Positions 1 to 11,112 are shown, numbered from the stretch's first letter. The stretch is 64,000 nt of DNA from Apodemus sylvaticus (GCF_947179515.1 NC_067495.1:65025411-65089410), one strand, 5' to 3'. Program-made: numbers and translations. The notes: generated by a model from the letters alone, not told the origin.

Positions 1-390
1 TATCTTGAATAGTTCAGGACATTCTGATACACAAATGAAATTATAAAATGAAGCTTGGTATTTTGGATATGTTTGCTAAAGAAAATATTTATTTAAGTTT
101 AAGTATAAGAAATCAAATCAAATTTAAAAGGAAGTTTGGATAATTCTAGAAACTAGGTTTAATGCATTGATTTTTTGGGCAACAGGTTTATATATTCTGT
201 GTTTAAAAAAAAAGGATGCTATTCACCCAGAGGACCCTGCCCATTGCCAGAGGGACTCAAGTGGTAGAAGAACACTACAGAAAGTTGTCCTTGGACAATT
301 ACTTGAGGCAGAATTGATAAAAGGGGGTAGATCAGCAAATAACAAAGATACAAGCTGTATTCTTGGATGTAAGAATGAAGTCCTTTATCT
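1..390. other. AT-rich intergenic DNA, nothing recognised
   Basis: No coding potential, SINE, LINE or LTR hallmark could be recognised in this AT-rich stretch. Confidence 0.4.
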
Positions 391-586
391 TATTTTAATT
401 TACTTATTTTTTGTATTCTTTTTTATGTATAAGTGCTCTATCTGCATATACACGTGCATGCCAGAAAAGAGCTTCAGACCTCATTACAGATGGTTGTGAG
501 CCACCATGTGGTTGCTGGGAATTGAACTCAGGACCTCTGGAAGAGCAGTCGGTGGTCTCTTAATCTCTGAGCCATCTCTCCAGCCT
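391..586 (-). mobile_element. B3 SINE (B2 superfamily), antisense
   Basis: Read on the minus strand it starts with the tRNA-derived B2/B3 head (ggctggagagatggctcaga), continues through the block around ccacatggtggctcacaacc, and ends in a diverged AT-rich tail at about 391-430. The extended middle part (gcatgcacgtgtatatgcag-like) is typical of B3 rather than B2. A pol III-transcribed, L1-mobilised rodent SINE; no clean target duplication was found. Confidence 0.8.
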
Positions 587-790
587 GTTTTTTTTTTTCT
601 ATTTTGCGATTCTTATTACACCATTTCCATCTTCCTTTTCCTCCCACCAAAATGCTCCCATACACTTTACCCCTCCTTGCTCTTTTTCAAATTCATGGGC
701 TCGCTTTTTATCAATTATTGTTCCATGCTCACAAAACTATTTTATGTAACTTCTTCACAAATAAGTATAGCAATTTCAAGTTAATTAGCA
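587..790 (-). mobile_element. L1 Lx-type 3'UTR fragment
   Basis: Pyrimidine-rich antisense sequence (tcctcccaccaaaatg, then ttcaaattcatgggctc) resembles the fragment at 7,900-8,080 and the 3'UTR of old murine Lx L1s. It abuts the head of the B3. Confidence 0.5.
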
Positions 791-1380
791 TCACCTGCAT
801 ACAACTTTATTATTTAAGTGTGTGTGCATGTGTGTACATACGCATATATGCATGTACAGGCCAGAGCTCCATGTCAAGTATCTTCCTCTACCACTCTTCA
901 CTTTCTTTTTCAGGGAGTAACTCACATTTAAGATTTTTTGACTTAAAGGATATACAGAGTAAGTCTAGTAAGACAGAGGGCCACTATCAATTTTATTTAG
1001 AAATTAGGAAGTAAACTGGACAAAAATAAATAATTTAAGTTTACAATATCCCAGCAACACATTAATAATATAGGAATGAGTAAAATGTATTAAGATGGTA
1101 ATAATGGTACTATGTAGGATTTGTTTTTCTTTTTAGGGTGATTCTGGTATTTTTAATTTTCCATAATGAGATGTATTACTTTAATAATGATAAGATAGAA
1201 AAAAGCAGAGTTTTCCTCTTAACCTTGAGCAGGAAAATGAACAATAGAAACAAAAAGATAAACTAGAGGGGGAAAATAGCCAATAAAAATATGCAAATAT
1301 AAACTGGGTCTACCATTGGTAAATGGCACTTACAAATAATAAATCTTTTTCTTTTCTTTTTTATCTTGACCTTATAACTT
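791..1380. other. Intergenic DNA, weak SINE-like patch
   Basis: A TG-rich piece at about 815-930 (tgtgtgcatgtgtgtac, then ggccagagctccatgtcaagtatcttcctc) looks like the 3' half of an old B4/RSINE on the minus strand. The remainder, 1,011-1,380, shows nothing recognisable. Confidence 0.3.
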
Positions 1381-1390
1381 AAAATCTTTT

Positions 1391-2779
1391 TTTATTAGAT
1401 ATTTTCTTTATTTACATTTCAAATGTTATTCCCTTTCCTGGTTTCCCCTTCAAAACCCTCCTATCTCCTTTCCCCTCCCCCTGCTCACCAACCCACCCAT
1501 TCCTGCTTCCCTGTCCCAGCATTCCCCTACACAGGGGCATCGAGCCTTCACGGGACCAAGGGCCTCTCCTCCCTTTGATGTCCAACAAGGCCATCCTCTG
1601 CTACATATGCAACTGGAACCATGGGTCACTCCATGTGTACTTTTTGGTTGGTGGTTTAGTCCCTGGAAGCTCTGGGGATACTGGTTAGTTCATATTGTTG
1701 TTCCTCCTTTAGACTCCAGAGAACCAAATAACCCTATTAAAAATGGGGTATAGAGCTAAACAAAGAAATCTTAACGGAGGAAACTCGAATGGCCAAGAAG
1801 CACCTAAAGAAATGTTCAATATCCTTAGTCATCAGGGAAATGCAAATAAAAACAACCCTGAGAGTCCACCACCAGTCATTATGTCTAAAATCAAAAACTC
1901 AGGTCAGGTTACAGCAGATGCTGGTGAGGATGTGGAGAAATAGGAACTCTCCTCCATTGCTGGTGGGATTGCAAGCTGTTACAACCACTCTTGAAATCAG
2001 TTTGGTGGCTCCTCAGAAAATTGGACATAGTACTACATGTGGATCCAGTTATACCACTCCTGGGCATATACCCAGAGGATTCCCCAGCATGTAATAAGGA
2101 CACATGCTCCACTATGTTCATAGCTGCCCTATTTATAATAGCCAGAAGCTGGAAACAACTCAGATGTCCTTCAACCGAGGAATGGATTCAAAAAACGTGG
2201 AATATTTAGACAATGGAGTACTACTTACCTATTAACAATGACTTCACGAAATTCTTAGGTAAATGGATGGAATTAAAAAAATATCCTGAGTGAGGTAACC
2301 TAATTACAAAAGAACACACATGGTATGCACTCACTGATAAGTGGATATTAGATATTAGCCCAGAAGCTTGGAATAACCGAGACACAATTCACAGAGCACA
2401 TGAAGCTTGAGAAGAAGGAAGCCTGAAGTATGGATACTCTGGTCCTTCTTAGAAGGGGCAACAAAATACCCATGGGAGGAGATACAGAAACAAAGTGTGG
2501 ATCAGAGACTGAAGGAAAGACCACCCAGAGACTGCCCCTCGTGGGTGGAGGGAATCTATCCCATATGCAGTTACCAAACCCAGACACTATTGTGGATACC
2601 AACAAGCACTTGCTGACAGGAGTCTGATATAGTTGTCTCCTGAGAGGCTCTGCCAGTGCCTGACAAATACAGAGGTGGGTGCTCTCAGTCAGCCATTGAA
2701 GTGAGTACAGGGTCCCCAATGGAGGAGCTAGAGAAAGGACTGAAGGAGCTGAAGGGGTTTGCAGCCCCATAGGAGGAAT
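1391..2779 (-). mobile_element. 5'-inverted (twin-primed) truncated L1
   Basis: The left part, 1,391 to about 1,705, is an L1 3'UTR on the minus strand with its poly(A) as a T-run at 1,387-1,393. From about 1,706 to 2,779 the sequence switches to plus strand and carries the end of ORF2 (tttataatagccagaagctgg; cactgataagtggatatta) and the first half of the 3'UTR, ending at gcagccccataggagg. The plus part stops at the point in the 3'UTR where the minus part begins, so one L1 was inserted with its 5' portion inverted. A 9-bp direct repeat aaatctttt (1,382-1,390 and 2,780-2,788) is the likely target-site duplication. ORF2 is truncated and non-functional. Confidence 0.85.
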
Positions 2780-2892
2780 AAATCTTTTCCATTTCCAAAA
2801 TTGGCAAACTTATTTAAAATGGATATTTTCCAAGGGAGTTTACCAGCTTTCAAGGAAGCAGAAAACACCCATTTCTGTTTCTTTAAAACACA

Positions 2893-3058
2893 AAGGATGG
2901 CCAAGCTAGGTGACACATGCCTTTAATCCCAGCACTTGAGCGATAGAGGCTAGTGGATCTCTGAAAATTGGAGGCCAGCCTGGTCTGCAGAGCTAGTCCA
3001 GGACAGTCCAGGACAGCCAGGGCTACAGGGATTAACCCTATGTCAAAAAACAAAACCA
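2893..3058 (+). mobile_element. B1 SINE
   Basis: The 7SL-derived B1 signature is clear: acatgcctttaatcccagcact, gaggccagcctggtctgcag, and agccagggctacaggg. A short internal repetition (ccaggacagt twice near 3,000) is present. The A-rich tail runs into the CA microsatellite. Confidence 0.9.
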
Positions 3059-3119
3059 CAACAAACAAGCAAACAAGCAAACACACACACACACACACAC
3101 AGACACACACACACACACA

Positions 3120-3158
<39 letters not shown>
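3059..3158. repeat. (CA)n microsatellite in a B1 tail
   Basis: About 80 bp of near-perfect CA repeats with two CAGACA interruptions, preceded by a short (CAAA) run. It grows from the A-rich tail of the upstream B1, a common origin for rodent microsatellites. Confidence 0.95.
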
Positions 3159-3161
<3 letters not shown>

Positions 3162-3239
3162 ACTGAAACAAAGGATGAAGGAAAAGGAGGATTTTTTTCA
3201 TAATGCTTTGCTACCACCTGCAGGCCATTATATAAATTA

Positions 3240-3716
3240 CAGATACATGTTCCACTATGTTCATAGCAGCCCTGTTTATAATTGCCAGAAGTTGGAAAGA
3301 ACCCAGGTATCCCTCAACAGAAGAGTGGATGCAAAAAATGTGTTATATATACACAATGGAGTACTATTCAGCCATTAGAAACAATGAATTCATGAAATTC
3401 TTAGGCAAATGGATGGAGCTGGAGAACATCATACTAAGTGAGGTAACCCAGACTCAAAAGGTGAATCATGGCATGCACTCACTAATAAGTGGATATTAAC
3501 CTAGAAAACTGGAATACCCAAAACATAATCCACACATCAAATGAGGTACAAGAAGAACGGAGGAGTGCCCCTTGTTCTGAAAAGACTCAGTGACGCAGTA
3601 TAGAACAAAATCAGAACAGTGAAGTGGGAAGGGTTGGGTGGGAGGACAGGGGGAGGGAAGGGGACTGATGGGACTTTTGGGGAGTGGGGGTCCAGAAAAC
3701 AGGAAATCGTTTGAAA
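3240..3716 (+). mobile_element. Truncated L1 3' end
   Basis: Contains the last ~80 codons of L1 ORF2 (cactatgttcatagcagccc; tacacaatggagtactattc) to the stop in agtggatattaa near 3,495, then the short murine L1 3'UTR (gactcagtgacgcagtatag; gggacttttggggagtggggg). It stops about 30 bp before the expected poly(A) where the antisense B2 begins. Roughly 94% similar to the L1 just downstream. Confidence 0.9.
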
Positions 3717-3885
3717 TAGATTTATTTATTATTATATAAAAGTATGCTGTAGCTGTCTTTAGACACACCAGAAGAGGGCGTCAAATCTCATTACGGATAG
3801 TTGTGAGACACCATGTGGTTGCTGGGATTTGAACTCAGGACCTCTGGAAGAGCAGTCAGTGCTCTTAACCACTGAGCCATCGGTA
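3717..3885 (-). mobile_element. B2 SINE, head-truncated
   Basis: On the minus strand: gatggctcagtggttaagagc, then ccagaggtcctgagttcaaa, ending in an AATAAATAAATC tail (gatttatttatt on plus). The first ~13 nt of a B2 are missing at 3,885. It separates two closely related L1 3' ends. Confidence 0.9.
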
Positions 3886-4512
3886 CAACCACTCTGGAAA
3901 TCAGTCTGACGGTTCCTCCGAAAACTGGGCACCTCACTTCCGGAAGATCCTGCTATACCACTCCTGGGCATATACCCAGAGGATTCCCCACCATGTAATA
4001 AGGATACATGCTCTACTATGTTCATAGCAGCCCTATTTATAATTGCCAGATGCTGGAAAGAACCCAGGTATCCCTCAACAGAAGAGTGGATGCAAAAAAT
4101 GTGGTATATATACACAATGGAGTACTATTCAGCCATTAGAAACAATGAATTCATGAAATTCTTAGGCAAATGGATGGAGCTAGGGAACATCATACTAAGT
4201 GAGGTAACCCAGACTCAAAAGGTGAATCATGGTATGCACTCACTAATAAGTGGATATTAACCTAGAAAACTGGAATACACAAAACATAATCCACACATCA
4301 AATGAGGTACAAGAAGAAAGGAGGAGTGGCCCCTTGTTCTGGAAAGACTCAGTGAAGCAGTATTCAGCAAAACCAGAAAGGGGAAGTGGGAAGGGGTGGG
4401 TGGGAGGACAGGGGGAGAGAAGGGGGCTTACGGGACTTTCGGGGAGTGGGGGACTAGAAAAGGGGAAATCATTTGGAATGTAAATAAAAAATATATCGAA
4501 TTAAAAAAAAAA
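3886..4512 (+). mobile_element. Truncated L1 3' end with poly(A)
   Basis: ORF2 C-terminal sequence (ggtacaaccactctggaaat; ctcctgggcatatacccaga), stop near 4,260, short 3'UTR, then aaatgtaaataaaaaatata and an A-rich tail at about 4,488-4,512. The tail was itself the target of the next insertion. Confidence 0.9.
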
Positions 4513-4525
4513 GAAATGCTGTCTC

Positions 4526-4683
4526 GCTCTTTGCTCTTCGCTCTCCCACATTCTCTCACCTCTCTGCCCCTTGGGCTCTCCCCCCCTCCACGTGGTCACG
4601 GCCGGCCTCCACTACTCTCTTCCTCTCTCTCTGCCTATCTCTACCACTAACTCCCATCCCCTACTCTGAATAAACTCATAATA

Positions 4684-4712
<29 letters not shown>
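4526..4712 (+). mobile_element. Retroposed ERV LTR R-region transcript (SINE-like)
   Basis: A ~160-bp pyrimidine-rich body ends in tgaataaactcataatact and about 28 A residues. AATAAA is at 4,669-4,674, 11 nt before the tail. It is flanked by a perfect 15-bp direct repeat aagaaatgctgtctc (4,511-4,525 and 4,714-4,728, possibly longer into the A-run), the mark of L1-type target-primed insertion. The body aligns to the minus-strand LTR at 62,493-62,997, sharing for example cacctctctgccccttgggc and ctctaccactaactcccatc. It starts where that LTR's transcript should start, about 30 bp after its TATA box, and ends after the shared polyadenylation signal. I infer a processed transcript covering only R, copied by L1 machinery. 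The LTR family was not identified by name. Confidence 0.75.
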
Positions 4713-4717
<5 letters not shown>

Positions 4718-4728
4718 AATGCTGTCTC

Positions 4729-5200
4729 TTGTTCTGAAATTCACATTAGTAGTGTGTTCCACACGCATCCTCAAACACACACACACAAAGCAGAAGAAAT
4801 TTAGGAAACTTACCATTTCTTTAGATTCTTTAGCTACTAAGGTGGAAATAATTAATGGGGAATTCTTGTGCGAATGATTAGTTCTCAATGCATACAGAAT
4901 TCAGATGAATCGTAACATGTGTATCAACGACAGGAGCCTAGATTGCTTCTGGGGCCATAAAACAAAGTCTACCAATTATAAAATGATGGAAATCATATGT
5001 AATATATTACCTTCCCACAATGGATTTGATCTAGAAAAGACCAGAATAAGAGATTCCCAGTCTCTTTTTCTCTACCATAGTCAGTTGTGGGTCTCTGTGT
5101 TACTAACTACTAAAAAGAAAAAGTTTCTCTGGTGAGGGTGGAAAGGTTTATTAAGTATAAATATCAGGTTAACATTATGTGCACTTAGGCATATGAACAC
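4729..5200. other. Intergenic DNA, nothing recognised
   Basis: Apparently single-copy; a short acacacacac run lies near 4,777. No gene or repeat hallmark seen. Confidence 0.4.
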
Positions 5201-5400
5201 ATAGTGGTTGTGACAGCATGCAAAAGGCCTGTGCAAGTCCAAGCTAGACAAATGCCCTGCACGGAAAGGGAAGGTGGACCCACCCCCACCAGGGAAGCTA
5301 TTGGTAAGTAATCTAGAAGGAATTGGGGAAGGGTGTGAAAATGACCAAAGTGTATATTAAATACTCAAAGAACTAATAAAATATATTTCAAAAACCTGTT
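5201..5400 (+). mobile_element. L1 Lx-type 3'UTR remnant
   Basis: gcctgtgcaagtccaagcta followed by gcacggaaagggaaggtggac matches the Lx 3'UTR motif also seen at 51,270-51,330. It then jumps to an L1 3' end (gaccaaagtgtatattaaat, aataaaatatattt), so an internal part is missing. Confidence 0.5.
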
Positions 5401-5799
5401 TTATTAAACAGATATTAAATAATAATTTTGAAATTATAAACACAAAATGAAAAGGAATTCTGAAATTTAAAAGCACAACAACTAAAATTAATTTGAAGGC
5501 TGGTAGAATATGGAGAAACCTTGAAATTGTATTCTAAATGAAAGAGGCCAAACAAAAGGTCATGTATTATAAAAATTCCATTTATTTCGTATATCTAGAC
5601 TAGGTAAGTCCATAGAGGAGAGATAAAAATGAATATTGGGTTTCTTTTTCTATAGTAATGGAAATGTTCTGGAATTAGGGGTAACTGATATGTGTATAAT
5701 CTTGTATGTGTACTAAAAACTGAATACTACATATCTAAGCAATGCACTGTATGGTAAATAAATTCTCAATAAATAGAATGGCTAACTTGTTTTCTTAAA
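5401..5799. other. AT-rich intergenic DNA
   Basis: No recognisable feature; AATAAA motifs near 5,757 and 5,769 have no associated gene. Confidence 0.35.
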
Positions 5800-6150
5800 G
5801 CAACAATAACAAATGTTGATGAGAAGGTGGGGAGCTGGATCACTCTTACATTGTTGACAGGGGTGTAAAATGGTCCAGTAGCTCTGCAAAAGTATTTGAC
5901 AATTTCTTATTTTAAAAGTAAGCTAAATACATACTGATATAACATTGCCATTGAACCCCTAGGCATTTATTACAGAGATTTTTTTTAAAGCAGCTTATGT
6001 CCACACAAAAGCCTGTAAGCAAATGTTCAAGACAACTCTGTTCCTAAGAGCTCTGAAGCAGAAACCACAGACTGCTTCAATAGCTGAGAGACTTTTAAAA
6101 CTATAGTACATTCACAACATGAAAAGCTACTTAGAAATACGTTCAATGGC
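5800..6150 (+). mobile_element. Ancient L1 ORF2 C-terminal fragment
   Basis: Degenerate plus-strand match to the L1 ORF2 end: aaatgttgatgagaaggtgg, cattgttgacaggggtgtaa, then an eroded region ending in tagtacattcacaacatgaa. Many indels; no open frame. Confidence 0.6.
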
Positions 6151-7194
6151 TTGATTCTGTTTATGTAATTCTTTATTAGCAAGCAAAGTTGTGCTTTGAC
6201 AGCATGTACATCTCACAAACTGACTACACTAACCTCCCACACTGTCCCATCTCCCAAATCAGCCCTGCAAACCCCACTTCTTCCCCACAAATCTTTCTCA
6301 CATCGTATCTGTTTTCTGATCTACTGAGTACAACCAGGGCCACCTGTGTGACCATGGGTATGAAACTAATTAACCTATTTGTTGGAGCCTGATAGCCCAC
6401 CAGTGGGTACACAACTGAAGACAATGACTGCTCCTCTCTCCAAACTCTGTCAATAGCCATTATGGGGAAAGGCCCATGAACTCCTCCTTCTGTGACTGAC
6501 AGTTTACAGGGCCTAGTTTTGATCAGGCTAAGTTCAGGTAAATGAAGTTTTTGAGAGTTCATCATTGTAATGGCTAGAGTCCCAAGGATAGAATTTTGCA
6601 GCCCTTCCTATCTTCCATCTCTTAGTCCCTGACTCCCGCAATATTTCCCGAGACATAGACAAGGAACTCCACATTCACGTCACTGCTCTTCTCGATGATA
6701 ACCATTCTGACTAGAGTCAGAATGAAAACTGAAAAGTGAGAATTCGTGTTTCCTTGATGGCAAAGGATGTTGAACAGTTCTGTGTTTCCTAGCCATTTGT
6801 GGTACTTTTGAGAACTGTTTAGTGCTCTAGATCATTTTAATTGGGTTGTTGATTTTCTTGATGTTTAGATTTTACCAAGAGACGTGGTTCTCCCCAGCAA
6901 ACAATACTCCAATTGGTTGTCCAGTACCAAATAGCCCTGAAAACATAAGTATATGTAACATTATATGAACTGAATAGGTTATATATAAGAATATTATAAT
7001 ATATATGTCATGGCACATATATAATGCACATATACAATGCATATATATATATATAATGCAATAACAATTAGTGAAAAAGAGGCCTTGAATTTAAAGGACA
7101 ACAGGGAAGGTGGGAGGGTTTTGAGGAAAGAAAAGGAAGAAATGTAATTATGATCTCAAAGATAACAAAATAAAAATTCTTTATATAGTACAGA
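6151..7194. other. Intergenic DNA, AT-rich palindromic patch
   Basis: No gene found. 6,980-7,060 is an AT-rich stretch of TATATA and ATGCACATATA elements that could cruciform. 7,080-7,190 weakly resembles an old L1 3' end. Confidence 0.35.
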
Positions 7195-8460
7195 CAGTAA
7201 TCCTCTGACAAATGCAGTTTGAAGACTTTCTCCCATTCTGTGGGCTAACTGTCCAGTTAATAGTGTTATATAGAAACATTTTCATGAGATCTCATTTCTC
7301 AGTCTTATTTCCTGTACTATCAGATTCCTACTTAGAACATCTCTGTGACCATATGTTGAAACATACTCCCTATTTTCTGCTATAGAAATTTCAGAGTATG
7401 AGGTCTTAGGTTGAGATCCTCAATGTATTTGGATCCAATTTCATTTATCCGCATGTTAACTTCTTTCCCTATTTGTATTTAATATGCTTCCTTGTCTTAA
7501 TGGTAAGACTTCAAGCACTGCTATTAACTAGTAGTAGAGAATATGGACAACCTTGTTTTTAGTAGCAGTGCATTTGAGTTTTATATGAAGTTATGTACAG
7601 GTTTTTCATAGATAGCCTCTTACTGAGTTCAGGTATGCCGCCTTCATCCTTACCCTGTCCACTTTCTCATGTGATTTCTGTCTTTTAGTCCATTTATGTG
7701 CTGTATTACATTTATTGATTTAGGTATGGCAAATCATACCTCTCAGTCTAAGGAAGGAAAAATAACGTGATCAGGGATAATTTTTAATGTGATTTTGAAT
7801 ATGGTGTGCCAGCATTTTACTAGAATTTCTACACTATACTCACCCAGAATATCAGTGTGTAATTTCTCTTTCTGTCTTTATTTTCAATTTTTTTAAAAAA
7901 AAAAAAAATTTGAGATAACTATATCTTTCCTCCTTCCCTTTCCTACCACCAAACTCTATTGTACCCCATCCTTCCTTACTTTCTTTTAAATTCATGGCTT
8001 CTTTTAAAATTAATTGTTGTTACACTCATACTATATATGTTCCTAAATATAACCGTCTCAGTCTGTATGTCTCCCTTCTGACTTCAACTGTCATAGTTTG
8101 GGTCTTCTTTCTCTTGATTTTGGTTACTTTGGCTAAAGGTTTGTCAATCTTTTTTTTTTTTTTTTCCCTAGACAGGGTTTCTCTGTGTAGCCCTGGCTGT
8201 CATGGAACTCAACTCTGTAGATCAGGCTGGCCTCGAACTCAGAAATCTGCCTGCCTCTGCCTCCCAATTGCTGGGATTAAAGGCGTGCGCCACCACTGCC
8301 AGGCTAAGGTTTGTCAATCTTATCTTTTCAAAGAACCGACTCTTCATTGATTCTTTGTATGTTTTCATTTCTATTTTATTAATTTCTTCCTTGCTCTTAA
8401 TTATTTCTCCCCACTTATTGTCTTGGGGTTTGGATTAGTCTTATTTTTCTAAAGTCTTAA
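7195..8460 (-). mobile_element. Old L1 (Lx-like) fragments, split by a B1
   Basis: Minus-strand L1 ORF2 remnants at 7,195-7,870 (tcccattctgtgggctaact; ggatccaatttcatttatcc) and 8,085-8,460 (aaaggtttgtcaatctt; caaagaaccgactcttcatt), with an Lx 3'UTR-like pyrimidine-rich piece at about 7,900-8,080. More than one insertion may be involved. A younger B1 interrupts the distal part. Confidence 0.65.
8152..8305 (-). mobile_element. B1 SINE with 16-bp target duplication
   Basis: Full antisense B1 (agacagggtttctctgtgta; tcaggctggcctcgaactca; tgctgggattaaaggcgtgc) with its tail as a T-run at 8,151-8,165. Flanked by identical aaggtttgtcaatctt at 8,136-8,151 and 8,306-8,321. The interrupted L1 reads through after removing the B1 and one repeat. 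Confidence 0.95.
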
Positions 8461-8524
8461 AGGCACACAGTAAAATTACTTATTTGAAGTCTTGAAAATT
8501 AAATTTTTAGTATTTTAAAATATA

Positions 8525-8905
8525 AGACTTATTGTTATTTTGTTTTTTATTTATTTTACATCCTGACTCCAGTTTCCCCTCCCCCCTCTCATACTTCTCA
8601 CTCCTCCCCCATCAACTCCTCCATTTCTCTTCAGAAAATGGCCAGCCTTGCTGGATATCAACCAGTCATGCATATCAGGTTGTAGTAAGACTAGGTGCAT
8701 CTTCTATTAAGGCTAGATGGAGCAACCTAGTAGGAGGAAAGGGTCCCAAAGGCAGACAACAGTCAGAAACAGCCCCTGCTCCCACTGTTAGGATTCCCAC
8801 AAGAACACCAAGCTGTACAACTTTAAGGTAGGTGCAGAGCGCCTGTGTTAGGCCCATGTAGGCTCCCTAGTGGGCAGTTCCGTCTCTGTGAGCCCCTAAT
8901 TCTTT
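8525..8905 (-). mobile_element. L1 (Lx/VL-type) 3'UTR fragment
   Basis: Antisense 3'UTR motifs: atggccagccttgctggata, ggttgtagtaagactaggtg, gaaagggtcccaaaggcaga, and cagttccgtctctgtgagcc. Diverged from the murine L1 3'UTR; no ORF. Confidence 0.65.
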
Positions 8906-9356
8906 ATATACCTTAAAAGAATAAGCTTTATTATTTTTAAATGCATCTAAAAATTAGTATTAATTAGCTCTTCTTTGAAAGTCTAGTAGAATATCCCTTT
9001 TCCAGCATGCTCGTATAATCTAAGGAATGACTAAGGTTTTGGTTCTGTTCACACATAGCCAAGATGAGATTTCAGCAACCCATTCAATAATCATCACTAA
9101 GTTTTACTATTTCTGTTAGCTGAACTTCATCCAAATGTTCCTCTAGGCAGAAAATAGAGTATCATAACAGGCTCAGAAGAGGAAAGTCAAAAGGAACCTA
9201 CTTCAGCACATGTATAAAACAGAGCAATGTAAAAGTGACACAACCACCACCTATGACCCACAACCAACCTACTAACTCCCCTACAAGAGAGCCTAAATTA
9301 TAGAGCTTGACTGAGAGTTTACAGTCTTACTGTTCCTTGTTTTGCTGAGCTGCGTG

Positions 9357-9682
9357 TCTTAGTTAGGGTTTCACTGCTGTGAACAGACACCATGACCAAT
9401 GCAAGTTTTATAAAAGACAACATTTAATTGGGGCTGGCTTACAGGCTCAGGTTCAGTCCATTGTCATCAATGCAGAAACATGGCAGCGTCCAGGGAGGCA
9501 TGGTGCAGGAGGAGCTGAGAGTTCTACATCTTCATCTGAAGACTGCTAGTAGAGGACTGACTTCCATGCAACTAGGGTGAGGGTCTTAAACCCACACCCA
9601 CAGTGACACACCTACCCCAACAAGGTCACACCTCCTAATAGGGTCACTCCCTAGGCCAATCATATACAAACCACCACACTGT
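9357..9682 (-). repeat. URR1/RMER-like medium-reiteration repeat
   Basis: Characteristic murine repeat running from gtcttagttagggtttcact through tttaattggggctggcttac to cacctcctaatagggtcact and caaaccaccac. A related copy in the same orientation lies at 58,619-58,952, and similar repeats in the opposite orientation at 55,264 and 59,590. I believe the class is a non-autonomous repeat such as URR1, but the family name is not certain. Confidence 0.6.
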
Positions 9683-11036
9683 GTTTTTGTATACTTGGAG
9701 TCCCATCATTTTATTCCTGTTGTCTTCAATTTCATTCATGTAACTATCTGTGCCCTCTCTGAATGTTTTGAACTAGTTGAACATCTATTGTCCTTTGGAA
9801 TTCTGTGTCTTTAATTTCTTGTAACTTGTTCTCTTTAGGGAACATTATTATGAGATTGGTGATTTGAAGAGAATTAGTTTATCTAATTTTTGTGCTGTAA
9901 CCTGGGCATCTGGATTTACATTGTTAGTTGTGTTTTGGTATGGGTTTTTAACCAACCAGGCCAGAATTCCAAAGCTGGATTGTAGGCTATAAAGCTTGGG
10001 AGACCTTTGAGGTGGCAGAACCCATGCTAGGGTAGGTCTCTGACAGAGTTTGGGTTGAGGCCAGAGTGTCCAAGTGGAGTGGCTATGGAGCCCCAGACCA
10101 GAGGCCAATGGCTGAGGAGTTGGGATGGGAAGGTTACTTACCATACCTGGTGACTACATAGGACCAGATGTGGAACATACCAGGGGGCAGGGTAAGGGTG
10201 GAGTCAATTTCTCAGCCTGGGCCAGAGCAACCTTGTTGAACAGTCACAGTAAACAGAGGTAGAGGCAGAAGTGGCCAGGGGGCAGGGTAGGTAAACAGTT
10301 CCTTTCAGGGCCCACACTGTGAAGCAGAGGAATGGAATGACTGTGACATGAGCAACCAAAGGCAAAGAGAGCTGGGTTCAGGCCAGAAGGACCATGTCGG
10401 ACAGCTGTGGGGAGTTGGACCAGAGGCGGTAATGTAACATTTTTGATAGTACGAAATCATAGAGATAAATGAGTGATTCATGGTTTTTAAGCGTTAAGGA
10501 TAGGCATGGAGTCTAAGGGGGCAGAGGTGGTATGGTTATAAAAGGACAACATTTAAGGAATCTCTGTGGTGCTAAACATTCTGTATCCCAAATTGGTCAT
10601 GGATTCACAAACCTACACGGGATAAAATTACATTACATAGAATTAAACTCATACACATATATGCGTGTACCTACAACTAGGAAAAAAACACAAATCAGAT
10701 TAATAGATTATATTAATGTTCATTTCCTGCTTGTAATATATTTTTGGAAGATATTGTCATTAGGGATAAAAGGTAAAGGATACATGTATTCACATAACTA
10801 CATGTAAATCCATCCACAACTGTTTTAATGTAAACCTTTTATTAAAGCAACTTTGAAAACTACGGGAATTATGTATAACATAAAAGGTTGAAATACATAG
10901 AATTCCTAAGGAAAAAATTATACCCAACTATATAAAATAATTTAAGTGGCAAAAAAGTACCAAAAATATCTAAATGAGATGGAGGTTTCTTGTGCCATAC
11001 CATTGACTATTTTTGTGGTTATTCAAGAGTAAGCAT
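9683..11036. other. Intergenic DNA, possible old L1 5' material
   Basis: 9,740-9,850 weakly resembles antisense L1 ORF1 coiled-coil DNA (tctgtgtctttaatttcttg), and 10,000-10,400 is a G-rich stretch with repeated ggccagag and gggggcagggta that could be an old L1 5'UTR. Neither is secure. 10,441-11,036 shows nothing recognisable. Confidence 0.25.
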
Positions 11037-11112
11037 GGGCTGGAGAGACGGTGCCATTCGGTAGTAGAGTGCTTGCCGGCAGCTGTGAGCTTCTGAGCTT
11101 GGTCCTGAACTC
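11037..11112 (+). mobile_element. ID/B4 SINE head
   Basis: tRNA-like head gggctggagagacggtgcca, then agagtgcttgccggcagctg, followed by a (GAAA)-type tail (agaaagaaagaag). Short and diverged. Confidence 0.5.

Noticed and set aside
2883..3158. Poly Cys-Val or Thr-His frames over the CA repeat (similar ones at 12,494, 16,208, 16,346 and 52,303)
   Set aside because: Translations of microsatellites only.
11037..11112. tRNA-like A and B boxes considered as a tRNA gene (also in B2/B3 heads)
   Set aside because: These are SINE heads with A-rich tails and no cloverleaf or anticodon stem.
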